A DNA stretch of 64,000 nt from Gracilariopsis chorda (lineage: Eukaryota > Rhodophyta > Florideophyceae > Gracilariales > Gracilariaceae), in the NCBI GenBank assembly GCA_003194525.1, contig NBIV01000113.1:171909-235908 (forward strand). The letters run 5' to 3'. A program made the translations under genes and the position numbers. Shown piece after piece: positions 44,882 to 57,614 of this stretch; position 1 is the stretch's first letter; the number at the start of each line of letters is the position of its first letter. Under the pieces are notes generated by a model. The model was given only the letters and a program-made list of their open reading frames with translations, ran no database searches and was not told the DNA's origin.

Positions 44882-45361
44882 TTAAAAGGAAGTGACGACC
44901 AAGTAACGCAGCTCAGCAAAAGTAGAATGGTATTTTACTGCCGCATCAAAAGCCGTTTCGTACTCTGCACCATGGATATATAGTCCACGGGCTACTGCCG
45001 CTTCTCTATAAGTTGAGTAGGATTCGCTCCCAACACGTTTCGGATCATCAAAGGAGGTAAATGCAGAGTTCATAAGCAATATTAGAAGAGCAAATAGTTC
45101 GGGATTCGCGGGAGAAGCAAATCTAATTCGAGTCACAGTTCGATCATTCTCGGATCGTTGCACGACGTACATTCGTGGACTTCCTCCATCCCGAGTGGAG
45201 TCAGACTCTGGTACAGAGCGGGGTAGCTTATCGTATACACTTAAAGTCACGAAGTATGTCATGTAGTCCAAGTCCATGTACCGGGAGGGTCGTTTGAAGT
45301 ATCTTTCCAGCAGGGAAGACTTCAGATGTCTAGGTAGTCTTACTCTTACGTTTCGAACCAA
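44882..45361 (-). pseudogene. Helitron middle region between Rep and helicase
   Basis: Contains VRLPRHLKSSLLERYF, MTYFVTLSVYDKLPRS and the block SFDDPKRVGSESYSTYREAA followed by VARGLY, all equivalents of conserved Helitron segments that precede the helicase. It is offset in frame from Rep by a stop near 45364. Confidence 0.8.
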
Positions 45362-45367
45362 AACCTG

Positions 45368-46162
45368 TCACTCTCCACGGAGATGTATGTCAAGTGCCTG
45401 TACATTTGGATTGATTCGAACATGCCTGAACTCAAAGAGGTTCCATGCAGCTTCAACCGCGCCCACCACTCTCGCTCTCATGCACGCCCTGATCTCATTT
45501 TGAAGCATGTCGGTCTGTGCCGTTGATTGGCTTTCCGTTTGACTTGATACAACCAAATCCTGTTCTTTAGCACTCTTGAAAGCATACTTCATCAGGTATG
45601 CTACGGCGCTGCCACCTTGGGTTCTTTCAACATTGATATGAGCCTTGTACTTCATTGTGAGATCTGGATTGTACGGAACCACTTTCAAATCTTCTGTCCT
45701 TCTTCTTCGGTAGGTCACTCGGTTTTTGTACTCATTTATCGTTGTTTCAGCCACATTTTCTTGTCGATCATACCCAAATCTGCACCTCCCGTCAGAAGTA
45801 CGACCACGGCAATCTGGAGAGTTTCTGTCCATATTGAACTTCTTCATCACTTTTCGGAGTTCCTGGTCCTCATTCCAGTCACCCCGAGGCAGCTCGGCTT
45901 TGATCAAAGTTTCAATAATCTCAGGATGTTCAATTGGGCCCCCCTCCAACCAAAGAAGAATGTGATGATGTGGAGTATTTCTCTCCAGGAACTCAAGTTT
46001 GGCAGCAATCCCAATGCATTTCAAACCAAAGAGCTCTTTTGAATTATTCTGTAGATCCTTCATGATTGAATTTGTATACTGGTTTTACACTTTTGCAATA
46101 TGATCTCGCCTATCAAAAGGACGGCTTCTGTTTACCTGTGGAGAAAATGCTCCTGTGCTTTC
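45368..46162 (-). pseudogene. Helitron Rep domain, N-terminus missing
   Basis: The minus frame has RPFDRRDHIAKV, a stop, then MKDLQNNSKELFGLKCI, which matches the usual Helitron RPD...ARV...K...DL lead-in. The HUH metal site reads NTPHHHILLW (His codons 45970-45962). The later YLMKYAFKSAKEQ block is the tyrosine region used for rolling-circle nicking. It would cut and join single DNA strands in the nucleus. A TAA just before the 46063 ATG breaks the frame. Confidence 0.88.
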
Positions 46163-46996
46163 TGAAGTGCAACGCCCTCAGGGAGGGATTCTTGGTACTT
46201 GAACGCTTTCCCGATATTATAGGTTGTGTAGTGTGTATATGAACTACGCCCCACTATGGTGGATATGGACACGTGGGACACGGTTTTGGGTCAATTGGCG
46301 GTTGGCCACAGTAGTGGATGTTGCCACGAAATGTGGAGTATTTTAGTTATTATTATTTATTATTTTCACACCCATTTCTGGGAAGCTAGTACTTAGTGCG
46401 ACGGCGCACTGCCGTCGCACCAGTAAACCTTCCCCAACAAGGGACCCCAACCTGGGGAATTGGCTGTAGTCGTTGCCGCTTGGGCGCGTACTCTACTCCT
46501 CCTTGGAGGGAAACGCCGTAAACCACGGGACATCTAACCCCCTTGCACATCTAAAGAAGCCAATCCTTGGGAGTACAATTGTTCCAATCATATTGGTGTT
46601 TCGCCCTGTATAGGGATATTGTTACCGGCATCGCCGTATCTGTTCGTCGCTCTCACGACTCACATCGTCCTCTCTTCCTCCTCTTCCTCCTCTTCGCCCT
46701 TCTTTCTCCCCCTTTTTAGGGTAGCACCTCCCGCTATCCGCGGCCCTCGTGTGCGCATCCGCTCACACACCCCCACTTACGTGGAAACATACCTCTACTG
46801 AGGATCACACCCCGCTCACGCGGATACCGATTCTTCTCCTTCACCTCCCTGCGCGAGTCGCGACAGGTGTCCCTGGTCTTACAAACCGGCTTCGCCGTGA
46901 CACCTCTGGGAGGGCTCTACCCAACTGGGTTCACCTCGTGAGAGGAAGATCCCGAACGTCTTTCGGTGTTTTTCCCCTTTGGGGCATTGCACCACA
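46163..46996 (+). repeat. Gypsy-2 5' LTR
   Basis: TGAAGTGCAACGCC ... GCATTGCACCACA, 834 bp, aligned throughout with 5680-6505. It sits directly on Helitron Rep coding sequence. Confidence 0.92.
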
Positions 46997-46999
46997 AAG

Positions 47000-47017
47000 T
47001 GGTCTCCCGACCTAGAA
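47000..47017 (+). other. Gypsy-2 primer-binding site
   Basis: TGGTCTCCCGACCTAGAA, identical to the site in Gypsy-1 and Gypsy-3, 3 nt past the LTR. Confidence 0.75.
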
Positions 47018-47101
47018 TCGGTTTTTGTTTTCCCTCTTACAAGGTTTGTTTTTATTTACCGGAAGTTCCGTGATCATTTCCGGTCGTAACGGTATTTTCT
47101 G

Positions 47102-49275
47102 ATGTCGAGAAATCCCTCCGATGCGGAGCCAGTGGTTACGCGTAGTCGCTCCCGCGACAACGCGGACACTTCCGAAGTTCGGTTCGTACCCCGTATCCCT
47201 ATACGGACAAGTTCCAGCCGTACTGGCGCCGCTTCATCGCGGAATGATACCCCCGACCGGGAACCCCGGAACCTCCTTTTGCCCTCGTTATCACCCCCGC
47301 AGGGGAATGCAGCATCAACTCCGGCTGTTGCCTCAGTGCCCCAGGCACCCCGGCCTGCTCCCGCTGTCGCGGCTTCAAGCCCCCGTGGAACGGGCGATAA
47401 CAACCCCCAGGGGACTTCCCTGGAATCCCAGGTCCGCGCTCTGTGGACCGCCCATGACACCCTTGTAGGGGAACTAAAATCCCTCCAAGAGGTGGTCTTG
47501 GCAACCCCCGTAAAGGAGGTCGCCGAGGAACTCCGTATTTTACGGTCTGACGTCAACTCCGTGTTGGAGAGTTTGGGACAACCCGCCACCTTCATCGAAG
47601 GAGTTGAAGCCCGATTTGATCAGATTGGTGCCCGCCTGGAGACGCTGGAGCAGTTCGTCCTCATGGACAAACCATCCCCGGATGATCCGGTAAACGAGGC
47701 ATCGCATAACGACCAGCTTGCTGGGAAGAAGAAACGCCGTCATCGACGAAAACACCATCGAAAATATTCGGACTCTGATTCTTCGACATCGTCGGACTCA
47801 TCCCAAAACCATTCGGTTAGCTCGAGCTCCTCGGACTCCGACTCAGAGGACGAGAAGCGAGGCTACTCCTCCCGCTCGAAGCGGTCATCGGCCACTGAAG
47901 GTGTGGTCCGAACCCGCCAGAAGGGGAGAAGACACCCCGGTCTTCGGGAATTGAAACTGACAAACCCGGATTACCGGAAGCTTTTATCATACCGGTACTA
48001 CCGGCTCGAAGACTCGTCACTTGGACGTACGCCCCGTGGTACGGGAAAGGTGCGAGAATGCATTAAGCGAATGCAGCTCTCGCTCCGCAACCAGTATTTT
48101 ACTGGAGAGGACCCAGTCCTAGTACTGGACTTCCTATCCCGCTTTGTAGCGGAGGCCGATATCCTCGGTATGAATGAGGGACAAGCCTATTTGGCTTTAC
48201 CGTATTTCTTAGGGGAGTGGCGGAGGACTAATACACCTCTGTCAGAGGATCTTCTCGCGCCTCCGAGGGAGGAGTTACTTGCTGGCCGGAGGCTGTGCAG
48301 TATCTTCTGCGCTCCTACGCCACCAACACCGCTATTCAGCAGGCTATCCTCGCTTTGCGAGATACACGCCAGCGTGCTGGAGAGACCGAGACCGATTACT
48401 CGGTGCGCCTTAACAAGGCTTTCCACAGATGTGGTAACGTATACCCCGCTGGGGAGCGCAGTACCATGTTCATTGATGGTCTTGACCCGGCAATCCGGAG
48501 TTTAGTTACCCATTATCGGGAGGACAAGCGGAGGATCACCTACCTCGAGCTAGTCCAACACGCCCAAGCGGAAGGGGATGCACTTCGTGCAAGAACTCCG
48601 AACAATCGGTCTAAATCCGCCAAGGCGTTGTTGCTAGAAAGCGAAGCTTCCTCACTCCCGCTCACTGCGGATGGGAACCCTGGACAGGGATTTGATACCG
48701 TGCATTTAGTGCAGGAGGATGGTGTGTCGATACCCACCAGTGATTTACCGTCAACGACGGAGATGACCCGTGATACGGGAACGGAAGACCCCGTTTTGTA
48801 CGGTGGTAACAGTCGGGTTCAACCCCAACGACTCCCGTTTTCAAACGGTCAATCCCGTTATCAACGGCCTGGATGGACTGACACCCGCCCTGCGGTTTGC
48901 TTCTCCGATACTCGGAATAATAATCCGCGTGTCGCGGTATTGGCTCTCATTTGCCACCTGTGCTATGCCCATGGCCATACCTCACGTCAGTGTATTTGTT
49001 CACTGAAGGATATGGCCAAGGTGGTGGCAAATTATGAGGCCCTCACTCCAGAGGAGAAACGTTCCGTCCCGACGGCTTCCTACCTTCGTGCTAAAACGGA
49101 CTTTTCCCACGCCCTACCACAGACCCCGCGTGCGCGGCAAGCTTCATACACCCCGATTCGGGAGATCACGCAACCATCCGTTGCAACCCCCGCTTATGCG
49201 GATAGAAACCCCCGTCAACGGGATGAAGCACTCGTTGTCGAGGAAACCAACCCACCGCCGAAGGCGGAAAACTAA
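47102..49275 (+). pseudogene. Gypsy-2 gag, one frameshift
   Basis: The best-preserved gag of the family. From ATG 47102: an Arg/Ser N-terminus, a coiled coil (about residues 105-190), a Ser/Asp-rich acidic-basic stretch (about 220-265), the gag core, and a zinc knuckle at 48952-48993 (CHLCYAHGHTSRQC, perfect CX2CX4HX4C). A single-base loss near 48214 (ttaggggag against ttacggggag in Gypsy-1) shifts the frame within the core. It ends with TAA 49273-49275 in the context GGAAAAC-TAA. Confidence 0.92.
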
Positions 49276-50200
49276 CTGAGGGAATATCCCCTTTGGGAGA
49301 GGCGTCCTCAAAATCGAGGCTGTTGGCGCCCGAGGCGTCCTCGCCTCGCTCCCCGGTGAAAGTCCTCTCGAGGAAAGACACCGCTGACGCGGACTCTGCG
49401 CACCTCGGTGTGTTGCGTCGCCCGTGGATACGGAGTAAAAATCCCCGGATCCCCGGTAGAGTCTTGGTCTTGGCCAAGCACAATTATAAGGTCTATGCCG
49501 ACCTTGGCCTTGATCCCCAGTTTATGGTGAGGTTTCTCACCGTCCTGGATACAGGTGCAGGCCCCAACTTGGTTGTGGAATCATTGTTACCCCCGCTTGT
49601 GCGGTCTCGTATCCGCTCTGACGCGGTCCCCGACATTTCGGATGCGAACAACAATCCGTTACAAACGGTGGGCACAGTGGACCTCGTCGTGAGACTTGGT
49701 ACCTCTGTGGTGAAGTTGGACTTCATCGTTTGCCGTTCATTGGCAGCACCAGTCATACTGGGATGTGATTACTGCGACAGATTTGTCGACGCAGTCAGGC
49801 CCCGCCTCAGGCGTGTAGAACTTGACGACGGATCGTCGGTTCCGATTGTTCGCCGCCCGCTAAAGCGGTCCTCTCGGAAACAAGTTCCGCTCCCTGCTGC
49901 GCAGGAACCACCGCCCGCGTCCCGCGAGTCCACCCAGCTCCGCGTCGCTGCCTCGGTTTCTATACCGGCTGAGTCCCAAGTCTGGGTGCAGGTAAATTCC
50001 CGTCAACACGGTCTTCGGGTTATACAACCCCTTGCCTCGTTGTACGAGAAATCCCAGCTGGCGCTGGCTAATGGAATTGTCTCCATTTCCCCGGATGTCC
50101 CTTTCCGGATATTGGTTGCCAACCTTGGCAAACACCCCCAGTATCTGGTCAAACACCAAGTAATTGGGAGTGTAAACCCCCATCCTTGGGAATGCTGCCA
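49276..50200 (+). pseudogene. Gypsy-2 protease region
   Basis: Open in the -1 frame relative to gag. It contains LDTGAGPNLV (active site) and VILGCDYCDRFV. No ATG is needed if it is reached by frameshifting. A base loss near 50185 moves the frame before RT. Confidence 0.88.
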
Positions 50201-51728
50201 ACAAAGATGACAGCCGCCGATGTACTCGGAGTTACCACCTCTTCTGAGGAGTTCGCCCCGCCGTCCGAAGACGTCAAGTCTAAGGAGGGGGAGGAAACCG
50301 CTACTTCAGCGTCGAACATACCGAGTAACTCGGAATTGCGAACCACACCTGTTCCACAGGACAATGCTCCATCGAGCAACGACCGGATTGATCCGGAAAA
50401 AGCACTTGAAGCGCTGGACTTTAGCCACGTGCCAGAGTCGCACCGCGACAAACTCCGTACTATGTTACGGGAATTCACCACAATGTGGGATGGCTCGCTT
50501 GGCGAGATTAATGCAACGGAACACCGGATCGATTTAATCCCCGGTGCGCGACCGGTTGCACAACCCCCTTACAGGGCAGGTCCGAAAGCTCGGGAAGAGG
50601 AGCAGTCCCAAGTGGACAAGATTCTCCGCGCAGGTGTGATTGAGCCCGCTCAATCACCCTGGGCATTCCCAGTTGTACTGGCTTTAAAGGCCGACGGAAC
50701 CTGGAGGTTCTGTGTCGACTACCGCCGGCTCAATGCCGTGACTGTTAGGGACACGTACCCATCCCTCGTATGGACGAGTGCATTGACTCCCTTGGAGACG
50801 CCACCGTGTTCACGGCCCTCGATGCCAATTGGGGATATTGGCAAGTACCTGTCAGACAGGAGGATCGCGACAAAACCGCATTCACCTGCCATGCAGGAAC
50901 GTACCGCTTCAAGCGGATGCCATTTGGGTTAACCAACGCCCCCGCCACCTTTCAGCGTGCAGTAGATATTCTACTCAACCGCTTTAAGTGGCGGAGTTGT
51001 CTGGTCTACCTTGATGATATTATCATCTTCTCCAACTCGTTGGACGACCATCTCACTCACGTCCGAGACGTGCTGACCGTACTCCGCGATGCGGGAATTA
51101 CCCTCAAGTTGAGGAAATGCGAGTTTTTCACAGATACTGTGAAGTATCTGGGTCACATTATCCGTCCTGGACGGTTAGCGATCGAGAAAGCTCGAGTCAA
51201 ATCCCTCGTTGAGGCGAAAGAACCCCGTACTCAAACGGAACTGCGCTCCTTTCTGGGGCTGGTCAACGTCTATCGACGGTTTATCCCGAACTTTTCGGAT
51301 ACTGCAGCGCCCCTGAACGCGTTGTTGCGAAAAGGGAACCCCCCAAAACTGGGAACATTTACGCCCGAGCAATCGGAAGCTTTCAACTCCTTAAAGGAGG
51401 CTGTCACATCAGCACCAATCCTACATCTCCCAAAACTTGGGTTGCCATACTCCGTAGATACGGACTCGAGCGACTACCAAGTCGGGTGTGCTCTTTTTCA
51501 AACCACCCCGAGGGGAACGACATCCAATTGGTTATTGGTCACGTTCGCTCAATGTTCATGAGCGGAACTACTCCGTATCGGAGAAAGAGTGCCTCGCCGT
51601 CGTATGGGCGATGACCACTCTGCGCCCCTACCTTATGGGAATTCACTTCACCGTGTACACGGATCATTCCTCATTGAGGTGGTTGATGAATATCTCCGAC
51701 CCGTCGGGACGCCTCATGCGCTGGAGAC
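50186..51728 (+). pseudogene. Gypsy-2 reverse transcriptase and partial RNase H
   Basis: RT blocks match Gypsy-1, with CVDYRRLNAVT, FGLTNAPATFQ and YLDD intact. A base is lost at tacccatccc (50757), splitting the RT into two frames. RNase H blocks TDSSDYQVG, SEKECLAVVW and YTDHSSL are present, with two C/G-run losses near 51508, and the sequence ends at 51728. Confidence 0.93.
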
Positions 51729-52732
51729 TGTACGTGCAATAACTTTACATTCCGCGCGTACGGGCCTGATGGGTCCCGTGAAACTCAAGGGGAGATAATC
51801 ATTCATCTTGAGGTGTGTACTCGGGGGGCAGATGACGAGGATGGAAGACGGGATGCTGCAGATGAATTTTAGCACCCCGTTTACCGGGGCTCAATTGAGT
51901 GCGGTGCGGGGGGGGGCGTTTTAGCCGCGGGCAATAGCGGTCGGGTTACCCAGGGTGGTTATGGGAACATTCATATTTTGTGGTACTTGCCTGGCAAGGG
52001 TGGTGGACACGTGGCTACAGCCCGGCCAGGAGGCCCAAAACGGCTACTTATTTTAGTGTAGTTTAGGGGTTAATTTTACTTAGGCTAGTGCACTACCTAC
52101 TGTAGTGCACTGAGCTAGTACTTGAGCGTCGGCCGCACGACGGCGAGCTCACCAAGAAAAGTAACAAGAGTTCGGCTCTGACTCTATTCGCCATGCGAAG
52201 TGTCTAACTCCTCGCGGAGGTACACCGCTTGCCCGATAGTTTCACCCGACTCGCACCACCGAGGAGACCGTGCTCGTCGTACCCAGTGGGTTGTGACCAC
52301 TCGTGGTATTCATTGTTGTCGTGTGACCGTCCGTACAGGCCCTATCTCCGCCCCAGTTTTGGGTATTGATATTACCGACGTGTGTCGTGAGACCGTGAGA
52401 CCATCTCTTCCCCTCATATCCCCTAACCGCCGCGCGGTGCGTGTTCGTGTGTGTGTATCGGCACCCCCCTCCGGGGTCTGTTCCCGCTTTCCGCACGCCC
52501 CCGTCGGGTGGTCCCTTTCCCTCTTTTGTTCCCCTGTTCGCAGGCTACTTCCGGACCAGCCGTGGTTCCGACCCGTTCTAACCCCTAAACCTCCGAGGTA
52601 CATCCAGGCTCCCGACGGAGTTACACCCGTCATACGGGACACGGAGGGCTCTACCCAGCTGGGCCTACCTCTCCAAGAGAGCAAGGCTTCGAGCTGCCTT
52701 GGGTGCCTTTCCCACACCGGGATTGCACCACA
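51729..52732 (+). repeat. Gypsy-3 5' LTR
   Basis: TGTACGTGCAATAAC ... GATTGCACCACA, 1004 bp. It aligns with the 3' LTR throughout, but with many one-base length differences in short runs. It contains hairpins such as CCCCG-TTTAC-CGGGG and CCCGT-CAT-ACGGG. Confidence 0.9.
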
Positions 52733-52734
52733 AG

Positions 52735-52752
52735 TGGTCTCCCGACCTAGAA
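52735..52752 (+). other. Gypsy-3 primer-binding site
   Basis: TGGTCTCCCGACCTAGAA, 2 nt after the LTR, the same tRNA primer as Gypsy-1 and Gypsy-2. Confidence 0.75.
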
Positions 52753-52862
52753 CGGGTTTGGCTTCCAATCCGGCCTGTCGGAAGTCCGCTTCCCCTTTTC
52801 CCTTTTATCCCTTTTTGCTCATTTGTTGAGATTCCCAAGCCGTGGGACTGGTGAAGTAAGCC

Positions 52863-54922
52863 GTGGACGGCTATCTGCAGTATGCTGCCCACAGCTCCGA
52901 GTTCCCCCAGGAATGGTCCGCAACGGAACGCCGCAGCGGCGAGATCACGAAGGTCCGTTCCGGAACAACTACTTACCAATGCCGTCGGTCTGGAATCCAA
53001 GGAATCCCATCGGCAACCTCGGTGCCTCGAGCCGTGACAGCTGTGGCCACTACGCCACCTCCGGTGGTCGAAACGCCGTCGGCTGTCCCCCGAGACCCGG
53101 GTCGCCTAAGTACCATCTCCTCGAGTCGAGAATCGACATTGCCAATGTGGCCCACGCCTCCTCTCGCAGCAAGTTACCGAGTTGGAACGGCGATGGAGTG
53201 ACTCCCTGGCTCGGGATTATTCGGGAGATATTCGTCTCCTGAGAGCTGATGTGAATTCCATTCTGGAGTGTCTGGGTACTCCGGCTCCCTTCGTAGAAGG
53301 ATATCGGGAGTTCGTGAGAGGAAGTTTAAAACCCATATGATGCGGGTAACCGGACGTATGGACACGCTGGAAGCGTTGCTCAGAGAAGACCTGAACGCTC
53401 CGAGACAGGAGGAAGTGAAGGTCATCTCAACCCAACACCGCTCCAGTCACCTCCCCCGTCACCCTGGAAAGAGAGTTCATCGTTATGAAGTTTCGTCAAG
53501 TTCCGACTCGGAAACAAGTTCGAGTAGCTCGTCTTCGAGATCATCGCGTGAAGGGAGAGGCCGCCGTCGCGGAGAAGAACCTAGTTCGAGGGCTACCTAC
53601 ACCTCCCATGGAGCAATCCGTGCGCGGGAGAAAGGTCGCCGTCATTTCGGCTTGAAGGAATTGAAACCGACGAATCCCCTTTACAGGAAGCTGTTGTCCT
53701 ATCGTTATTACCGATTGGAAGACTCTTCGGGCACTCGAAGTTCGAGAGACACCGGTCGGGTGAAGGATCTCATACGTCGTATGAATGTGACGATGCTTAA
53801 GCAGAAGTTCTCCGGTGAAGATCCGATCCTCGTGTTGGATTTTCTGGCCCGCTTTGTGCAGGAAGCAGACGTACTCGAAATGAGTGAGGCGCAGGCATAC
53901 GTTGCGTTGCCCTACTTTCTTTCAGGAATGGCTGAAGATCAGTACAACTCGGTCAGGGGTTCGTCCAGGGCCTCAGAAGGAGGTGTTACGTGCTGGCCCG
54001 AGGCTGTACACTACCTGCTCAGGTCGTACGCGACGGGAACTGCAATCAGTCAAGCCATCGTGGCGGTTCGCGATACGAAACAGAAGCCTGGTGAAACGGA
54101 AACGTCGTATTCAACTCGCTTGAATAAAGCGTTTCATCGTTGTGGAAATGTGTTTACCGCTTTTGAGCGTTGCTCCATGCTGGTGGATGGTTTAGATCCT
54201 GGTATCAGGGCACTGGTGTCCCGCTACAGGGAAGAGAAGCGCAAGGCGACGTATCTGGAACTGGTCCAGTACGCGCAGGCTGAGGGTGACACCCTCAGAG
54301 CGAGAGACCCGAGGCGTCGGTCGTCGAAGGCTCTCTTCGTCGAGAACGAGGCTTCCTCGGCATCTCTCCCTAACCCGGGACCACCTTCCGGATTTGCGGA
54401 TAACATCCAGTATCTTGGCAGTCTTGAACAGTCGTTGGCAACCTCGGAACTGCCGTCCACGGTTACACCCCCGTGGTAGATCCGGCCTTTTACGCAAACC
54501 CCGGTCGGGTTCCCCCAGCCCCGCTAGCCTACGCGTCGAGCGCCACAAGACACTCCCGCCCGGGATGGTCCAACCCGAAGCAACTAGCATTCCAACCACA
54601 ACACCCTCAGCACCGCGGAATGATGTCCCACGCCACCGGAACACGTTCAGCCCCGCTGATTTGCTACATTTGTTACCTTGAAGGTCATACTGCGTCGCAG
54701 TGTACCCTCCCCATTCGCGAGATGTGGAAGATCGTGGGAAATTATGAGAATCTCCCACCGGAGCATAAGGCTCGTGTCCCGAGTAATTCGTATGAAGACG
54801 CAAAGGCTGCGGTCCACAATGCTCAAGCTCGAGAAGCCGCGAAAACCGCGAACGGTAACAACCCTAACCTTTCGGAACGGGCTCAGCCGCACCCAGCGGT
54901 CGATTCGGTCCCGAAAAACTAA
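52863..54922 (+). pseudogene. Gypsy-3 gag, frameshifted
   Basis: The N-terminal part is broken into several frames before 53268, with RLLRADVNSILECLG matching the coiled-coil end of Gypsy-2 gag. 53268-54479 holds the Ser-rich stretch and gag core (SYRYYRLEDS, EAQAYVALPYFLSGMAEDQY). 54473-54922 holds the zinc knuckle CYICYLEGHTASQC at 54662-54703 and ends PKN-TAA in the context GAAAAAC-TAA. Confidence 0.88.
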
Positions 54923-55560
54923 TCTTGGGAGTCTCCCCCACGGGAGGGGTGTCTTCCAAGCCGAAGTTGGAGACGCCTGAGGCGCCACCGCTTCGCTCCC
55001 CTGCCAAAATCCTTACGAGGAAACTGGCTCAAGAAGACGTGAGCTCGGACCACTTAGTGGCTCTGCGTCGTCCGTGGATACGGTCCCGTAACCTCCGCAT
55101 CCCGGATCGAGTTTTGGTAATGGCCAAGAGGAACTATAAAGTTTATAGTGACCTCGGTCTCTCTAACCAGTTCATGGTTCGTCAGTTATCTGTCCTGGAT
55201 ACAGGTGCCGCTCCGAACCTGATCAATATCGGGATTATTCCACCCGCCATGCGGAAATGCATTCGCATTGGTCAAGTCTGGATCTGGCGGACGCTAATAA
55301 CAACCCGCTCCAGACTCTTGGAACAATTCCTCTGGTACTCAGACTAGGCACCTACGTGGTGAAGTTGGACTTCATCGTATGCGATTCTCTTGCTGCACCG
55401 GTCATCCTCGGTTGTGATTTCTGTGACCGCTTCGTGGAAGCTATCCGCCCTCGCTCCAGATCCGTGGAATTGGCCAACGGTTCGACCATCCCGATTGTAC
55501 GGAAGCCCTTGCGACACGCCTCCCGTAAACGGGTACCTTTACCTGCTGCTCAGGAAGCGT
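54923..55560 (+). pseudogene. Gypsy-3 protease region
   Basis: Opens in the -1 frame after gag. Active site LDTGAAPNLI near 55195. A base loss near 55280 changes the frame, after which PVILGCDFCDRFV follows. Confidence 0.85.
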
Positions 55561-57614
55561 CCAATGTGGATCGAGCATCTACGAAGATTCGCGTCGCGGA
55601 ACCAGTTTCGATCCCGAAGGAATCTCAGGTGTGGGTCTCAGTAACATCCAAACACCACGGGTTGCAGGTTGTTCAACCGCTCCCCTCGCTCTACGAACAG
55701 CGCCGTCTCGCATTAGCAAATGGGATCGTATCCGTCGAGCCGGACAAACCCTTTAAGGTTCTCGTTGCTAACCTCGGAACTACCACTCAGTGGTTGGTTA
55801 AAAACCAGGTCCTGGGCAACATGCTTCCGCATCCGTTGGCTATCCTTCCTACAAAGATTCCGATATCCGACGTTCTCGGAATACAAGACCCTAAGGAGGG
55901 GGAGGAGGTCCCGTTCGTTCCGTTGGATCCCGCCCGGGAAAGTTCAGATTCGACTGTCGAAGAAGCTCAGAAGAGCACGACTTCAGCATCGGCAGATACT
56001 GCGTTAGACCCAGAACAGGCTTTGGATAAGTTGGACCTGGATCACATTAATGAATCTCATCGTGAGAAGTTTCGTGACATGCTCAGGGACTTTACCGCCA
56101 TGTGGGACGGTTCCCTGGGGACGATAGGGGTAACCGAACATCGGATTGATTTGTTGCCGGATACACGGCCTATTGCACAGCACCCGTATCGGGCAGGCCC
56201 TAAAGCAAGGGGGGAAGAGAAATCTCAGGTGGAGAAGATGCTGCGAGCTGGAGTTATCGAAGCAGCACAATCCCCTTGGGCTTCTCCTGTTGTCCTTGTT
56301 CCGAAAGCCGATGGATCATGGCGTTTCTGTGTGGATTACCGCCGCCTGAATGCGGTTACTGTCAAGGACGTCTATCCGATTCCACGAATGGACGAGTACA
56401 TTGACTCCCTGGGGAGCGCAACGGTGTTCACTACCCTTGATGCCAATTCGGGATACTGGCAGGTCCCTATTAGGAAAGAAGATCGTGATAAGACCGCGTT
56501 TGTGTGCCATCAAGGACTATATCGCTTTAAGCGAATGCCGTTTGGACTAACGAATGCCCCAGCTACATTCCAACGGGCAATCGATATCCTCTTGGCGAGG
56601 TTCAAATGGACCAGCTGTCTGGTATACTTGGACGACATTATAGTGTTCTCCAATAACTTGGACGATCACCTGTCCCATGTCCGGGAAGTCTTGACAGTGC
56701 TCCGCAACGCGGGCATCACCCTGAAGCTGGGAAAGTGTGAGTTCTGCGCCGATTCGGTAAAATATCTGGGGCACATCATCCGCCCCGGACAGCTTTCAAT
56801 CGATGAAGCAAGAGTGAAATCACTTCGAGAGGCGAAACATCCGACTAATCAAACGGAGCTTCGATCCTTCCTAGGACTTTGCAATGTATATCGCCGATTC
56901 GTCCCGAACTTCGCCGACTTGTCAGCACCGCTTAACGCACTCCTCCGGAAAGGACAACCCACCGAACTGGACGTTTTTGACGAGGCTGAGTCGTCAGCAT
57001 TCTCGTCTCTTGTCGACGCTGTAACGTCCCCGCCAGTTCTGGCCTTACCGCACCCGGACTTACCCTTCGAAGTGGATACTGACTCAAGTGCCCACCAGGT
57101 GGGTTGTGCGTTGTTTCAAGTCACGGAAGAAGGAGAAAGACATCCGATCGGATATTGGTCACGTTCGTTGAACGTTCACGAGCGCAACTACTCGGTGTCC
57201 GAGAAGGAGTGTCTTGCTGTTGTTTGGGCGTTGGCAACGCTTCGCCCATACCTTATGGGTAACCATTTCAAGGTTCACACCGATCACTCGGCTCTCCGTT
57301 GGCTACTCGAAATTCGAGAACCGTCGGGCCGCCTCATGCGTTGGCGTCTCCGACTCTCGGAATTTACATTTGATGTCCTCTACAAGAAGGGATCCCTGAA
57401 TACTCAGGCTGACGCCCTATCGCGCTTAGGAACATCAGCGGAAACCGAACCGGTCGACGATCTGGAAATACCATGTTTCATGGCACAATCCCCGGAGGGA
57501 ACGGAAGAAGACGACCCAGACGTGAATGGGGATGACATCTGTGATGATATTCTGGCTGCAAACCCTACGGATCCTCCGGATGACCAGGTTGTTCCCATAT
57601 CTCTGAGGAAATGA
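55561..57614 (+). CDS. Gypsy-3 reverse transcriptase and RNase H, open
   Basis: An uninterrupted frame (open from 55257) with RT blocks EHRIDLLPDTRPIAQHPYR, WRFCVDYRRLNAVT, DANSGYWQVPI, FGLTNAPATFQ and YLDDIIVF, then RNase H blocks DTDSSAHQVGCALFQ, SEKECLAVVWA, HTDHSALRWL and ADALSRL. All catalytic residues are present. The frame ends at 57614 by a single-base loss (tctctgagg, where tctcctgagg would keep frame). Confidence 0.95.

Larger units (their letters stand above)
42296..46162 (-). mobile_element. Helitron (Rep-helicase rolling-circle transposon), two Gypsy insertions
   Basis: Reading on the minus strand: Rep end (46162-45368), a Helitron-specific middle region (45361-44882), then a PIF1-type helicase (44881-42296) interrupted by a solo LTR (43133-44034). 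The N-terminal part of Rep is lost because Gypsy-2 starts at 46163. The Rep HUH motif, the helicase Walker boxes and the C-terminal helicase motifs can all be read. Confidence 0.9.
46163..51728 (+). mobile_element. Gypsy-2: second copy of the Gypsy-1 family, 3' half missing
   Basis: 5' LTR, PBS, gag, PR, RT and part of RNase H on the plus strand, closely matching Gypsy-1 base for base. It breaks off at 51728 after cgcctcatgcgctggagac, where Gypsy-3 begins. Integrase, chromodomain and 3' LTR do not reappear. Frame breaks include losses near 48214, 50185, 50757 and 51508. Confidence 0.95.

Noticed and set aside
47074..47595. Antisense open frame over the Gypsy-2 gag start (also 6708-7217)
   Set aside because: A mirror of the Ser/Arg-rich gag codons. 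The sense strand is clearly the coding one.
52310..52768. Antisense open frame of 152 codons in the Gypsy-3 5' LTR
   Set aside because: It lies in the LTR, and the matching frame in the 3' LTR is broken at many positions.
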